Shown here piece after piece: positions 61,817 to 64,000 of a DNA stretch of 64,000 bases. The notes beneath the pieces are model-generated. The model was not told where the DNA came from and searched no databases. It saw only the letters and a program-made list of their open reading frames with translations. The DNA comes from JAAYUJ01 sp963698165. Lineage in GTDB: Bacteria; Desulfobacterota; Syntrophobacteria; Syntrophobacterales; Syntrophobacteraceae. The stretch spans positions 434,001 to 498,000 of the forward strand of contig CAVOPT010000016.1 of the NCBI GenBank assembly GCA_963698165.1. Reading direction: 5' to 3'. The translations under genes were made by a program, and so were the position numbers. Each line of letters starts with the position of its first letter. The first letter of the stretch is position 1.

Positions 61817-62119
61817 GGGTGAAGACGTTTGATGGCAGTCCCTCATGCCCCTTTGGGCACCCGAAATGATGAAAAGCTTTGAATCCACCGCACAGAGGGC
61901 GCCGAGAGCCCAAAGGATGCACAAAGGGCCTTTTTCAGTCTTTCTTCGCGTCCTTCGCGTCTTTGCGGCGAATTGGAAAATGAAAGAACTCATCCTAAAT
62001 TTGACTATTTCCCCAGCTCTGGTATGCTTAAACGAGGAAATTGTTATTTTCGTAAATTGTTAATCATAATGGGCAACCAAAAACCACTATACAAAAGACG
62101 CGCCGCGGAGGACAGGGAC
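61817..62119. other. Intergenic region with palindromic element
   Basis: No gene is supported. It contains the 85-base inverted-repeat element at 61886-61970 and, from 61980, an AT-rich stretch expected to hold the promoter of the toxin-antitoxin pair. Confidence 0.6.
61886..61970 (-). repeat. Short inverted-repeat element, copy 2
   Basis: Left end CACCGCACAGAGGGCGCCGAG and right end CGCGTCCTTCGCGTCTTTGC are imperfect complements, with AAGGGCCTTTTTC in the middle. On the minus strand it begins CGCCGCAAAGACGCGAAGGA, matching the arm of the element at 22361-22432. Confidence 0.6.
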
Positions 62120-62404
62120 ATGGAACTCATCAAAGTCAGGCGCAATTACCAGGTCACCATCCCCCAGGACCTGCGCAAAAAACTCAAGCTCTCGGTAGGC
62201 GACTATGTTGAAGCCGATGTAGAGAACGGGAAGATCGTGATCCGTCCGGTAAAAGTCGTGCGTCCGGATGAGGAATACTTTTTCACCAAGGAGTGGCAGG
62301 ACAAGGAAGCGGAAGCGGACGGGGATATTGCCGAGGGCAGGGTATTGGGGCCCTTTGAGAGCGCCAAGGCCGGGATCCGGGTTCTTAAGAAAGCCAAGGC
62401 ATGA
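62120..62404 (+). CDS. AbrB/MazE-type antitoxin
   Basis: 94 residues from the ATG at 62120 with GGAGG eight bases upstream. A SpoVT-AbrB swapped-hairpin DNA-binding domain: VRRNYQVTIPQDLRKKLKLSVGDYVEADVENGKIVI. The acidic C-terminal tail (EEYFFTKEWQDKEAEADGDIAEGRVLGPF) is expected to wrap the toxin. It overlaps the toxin gene by four bases. Autorepression is likely from the family. Confidence 0.88.
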   Translation: MELIKVRRNYQVTIPQDLRKKLKLSVGDYVEADVENGKIVIRPVKVVRPDEEYFFTKEWQDKEAEADGDIAEGRVLGPFESAKAGIRVLKKAKA

Positions 62405-62658
62405 AGCTCGTCTTCACCAAGAGCTTTGTCAGGGACTACCAGGCGCTTTCTGAGGAGCTCCAAAAGCCCGCAGACAAGCAGCTAGAGCGCCTGGCGGAAA
62501 ATCCAAGTCATCCCTCCTTGAACGTCAAGAAAATGCGCGATCCCAGAAACATCTGGGAAGCCCGAGTCACCAAAGCCTACCGCCTCACCTTCCAACTGGA
62601 AGGTGGCGTATGCATTTTGAGAAGGCTCGGGACCCATGACATACTGCGCAAGCCCTAG
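62401..62658 (+). CDS. RelE/ParE-type toxin
   Basis: 85 residues. RelE fold: KLVFTKSFVRDYQALSEELQ, LAENPSHPSLNVKKM, WEARVTKAYRLTFQLEGG and the final LRRLGTHDILRKP. Probably an mRNA interferase or gyrase-targeting toxin; the two cannot be told apart here. Start in an ATGA overlap with the antitoxin, so translation is coupled. Confidence 0.88.
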   Translation: MKLVFTKSFVRDYQALSEELQKPADKQLERLAENPSHPSLNVKKMRDPRNIWEARVTKAYRLTFQLEGGVCILRRLGTHDILRKP

Positions 62659-62888
62659 GGCCTTCCACTGCCTCCAACCGACCGCTCTATTTTGGCCCAC
62701 AATCCATTTTCTCCAGCCTGACAAGGGTAGATAATACCCCCAAATCCGCCGAATGCACTTGATCATCCTTAATCAGGATAACTTCTCAGAGCAGGCGATT
62801 CATCTTTGGATTGCAGGAGCCCTTCCCGCAGCCCTCTGCTCAGCGGCCGCCGCCGGGGCAATTCCCCTTGCCCCTTGCACCAGGCTTT

Positions 62889-64000
62889 TCAGTGTGTTCC
62901 TCTCGTGATTCGGGAGCATTCGTCGATGGGAACGACGGCCTTGGGGGCAGATACGGCGAGCCCCCCGAAAGCGTCTGAGAATTTGCAGTCGAGATAGTCA
63001 TCCAGCTCCACGAGGAACCCTCCGAAGTTGGGGATTCCCTGAATGGCCTCGCTGTTCTTCTTTGCTGCCTTCAGCAGTTGATAGTACAGGGTTTGGAGCT
63101 TCCAGACCTCGACTCGCAATTTCAATTGGCGAGAGATACGGATGAGGCGATAAAAGCGGGCGGCATGCCGGAGCGAGAAGGTCTCCTCGAGCCCGGTGAG
63201 TGTCTCCACCATGGCCTTCCCGAGTCCTGTTGCGATCCGGCTCATCTCGAGGTTGACTCCCCACGATTCCGCATCGGCCTGCAGGGAGGCAAGCTTTCCC
63301 ATATGGGCTCGGTAGAAGAAGCTGGACTCGTCCCAGTTCTCCGGTTTCTCCAGGCTCTCGCCCCGCGGGGAAACCTCCTGCAGCAGCATTTCATCTCGGG
63401 TCCCGATCGATGAGCACATGGACATACGCATCACGGACTGCCCAGGGGTCTCGAGTCAGAAGCGCCATTCTCTCCTCGAAGTGATGAGCCAGCTTCTCTC
63501 TGAGATGGTTCATGGCTTCCCGCAAAGGAGTCCTCCATTTCTGGCTCCAGCCGTCGCCGCCGCCGCCGATGTGACACCCGCAGTCCTCGGTCCACCTTCC
63601 CAAACCGTGGGCACAGCTCCATGCGGTATCCTCGTGGATCTCCACCTGAGCCAGGACCGGGAAAGAGTCCAGAAAGGCGGCGTAGTTGACGACCCTCGAT
63701 GTCACATCCCGGCTCATTTGTTGAAACGCCGAGGCAAGTGCCATGTCCCCGAACTTGAAATGATGTCCGTAGGATTCCCCGTCCGTGGCTGTATGGACCA
63801 GCCAGGGTTCTTCCACCGTAGGGTCGCGATTGTCATGACAGGATTGAACGCGTGAGAGAAGATGCCCGCTATCCCCAAGCAGGCACTCAAAAGCAATGCC
63901 TTTTGCCAGGGAAGCGTCGTAAAAGAAAAGGAAGAGCGACTTGCCTCCCTTGCACCGGTAGCGATATGGGCGCCCCGTCGGAATGCTTCCGTCGGTGACG
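62889..64000 (-). pseudogene. GH57/DUF3536 protein gene, decayed by internal deletion and frameshift; 5' end outside window
   Basis: From the right edge a frame stays open to a stop at 63391 and reads as the DUF3536 part of GH57-like proteins: YRCKGGKSLFLFFYDASLAK, HTATDGESYGHH, CGCHIGGGGDGWSQKWRTPLREAM, DPWAVRDAYVHVLIDR. A second frame, 62889-63434, continues with material typical of the extreme C-terminus of these proteins (SWGVNLEMSRIATGLGK; LKLRVEVWKLQTLYYQLL). The intervening ~200 or more residues (the segment that normally begins LELQRHALLMYTSCGWFFDE) are absent and the frame changes between 63391 and 63434. So the gene seems to have lost its middle and be inactive, unless the break is a sequencing error plus unusual divergence. 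The start lies beyond 64000. Confidence 0.72.

Overview
The window is a compact, moderately GC-rich bacterial chromosome segment. Several features point to a Desulfobacterota (former Deltaproteobacteria) anaerobe of the Syntrophobacter type: the run xerC-hslV-hslU-argBDFGH-lysA-dapFAB-dapL-folK, lysine synthesis through DapL, a second EF-G-like GTPase, DUF4388 and MEMO proteins, EF-P next to EpmA, and a fused CoA-transferase. This placement is an inference from gene content; no 16S or other marker is present.

Layout. 1-2 kb: 3' part of a hybrid histidine kinase. 2.2-3.3 kb: two orphan genes. 3.35-19.6 kb: one long minus-strand run, xerC-hslV-hslU-argB-argD-argF-argG-argH-lipoprotein-lysA-dapF-dapA-dapB-dapL-folK-YHS-like membrane protein, holding most of arginine and meso-DAP/lysine synthesis. 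20-32.5 kb: housekeeping genes on both strands (EF-G-like GTPase, DUF4388 protein, MogA, Mut7-C protein, two outer-envelope lipoproteins, MEMO protein, epmA-efp, eno) ending in tRNA-Cys. 32.6-44.1 kb: a minus-strand operon of five genes, a PHP phosphoesterase followed by four proteins carrying caspase or CHAT protease domains. 45-49.5 kb: FAH hydrolase, PilZ protein, DacA and small genes. 49.6-55.5 kb: TRAP binding protein, GntP permease, CoA-transferase and a thiolase with most of its body deleted. 56.4-64 kb: Mrp, a transketolase without its middle domain, a MEMO-AMMECR1 fusion, TrmJ-like methyltransferase, an AbrB/RelE toxin-antitoxin pair and a decayed GH57/DUF3536 gene running off the right edge.

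The most interesting region is 32.6-44.1 kb. Four predicted cysteine proteases of the caspase/CHAT fold (a stand-alone caspase, a stand-alone CHAT, a caspase fused to a C-terminal alpha/beta-hydrolase-like domain, and a TPR-CHAT) are encoded back to back, with ATGA or very short junctions, behind a PHP metallo-phosphoesterase. All four keep the His/Cys dyad. The operon abuts tRNA-Cys. This looks like a protease cascade of the conflict, abortive-infection or signalling type. No gasdermin-like or other obvious substrate was recognised nearby.

Other points of note are the in-frame collapsed thiolase, the transketolase architecture, the shared -10 of the divergent efp and eno promoters, a 30-residue membrane peptide gene and a candidate small RNA. 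Start sites were chosen from ribosome-binding sites and family N-termini. No database search was possible.
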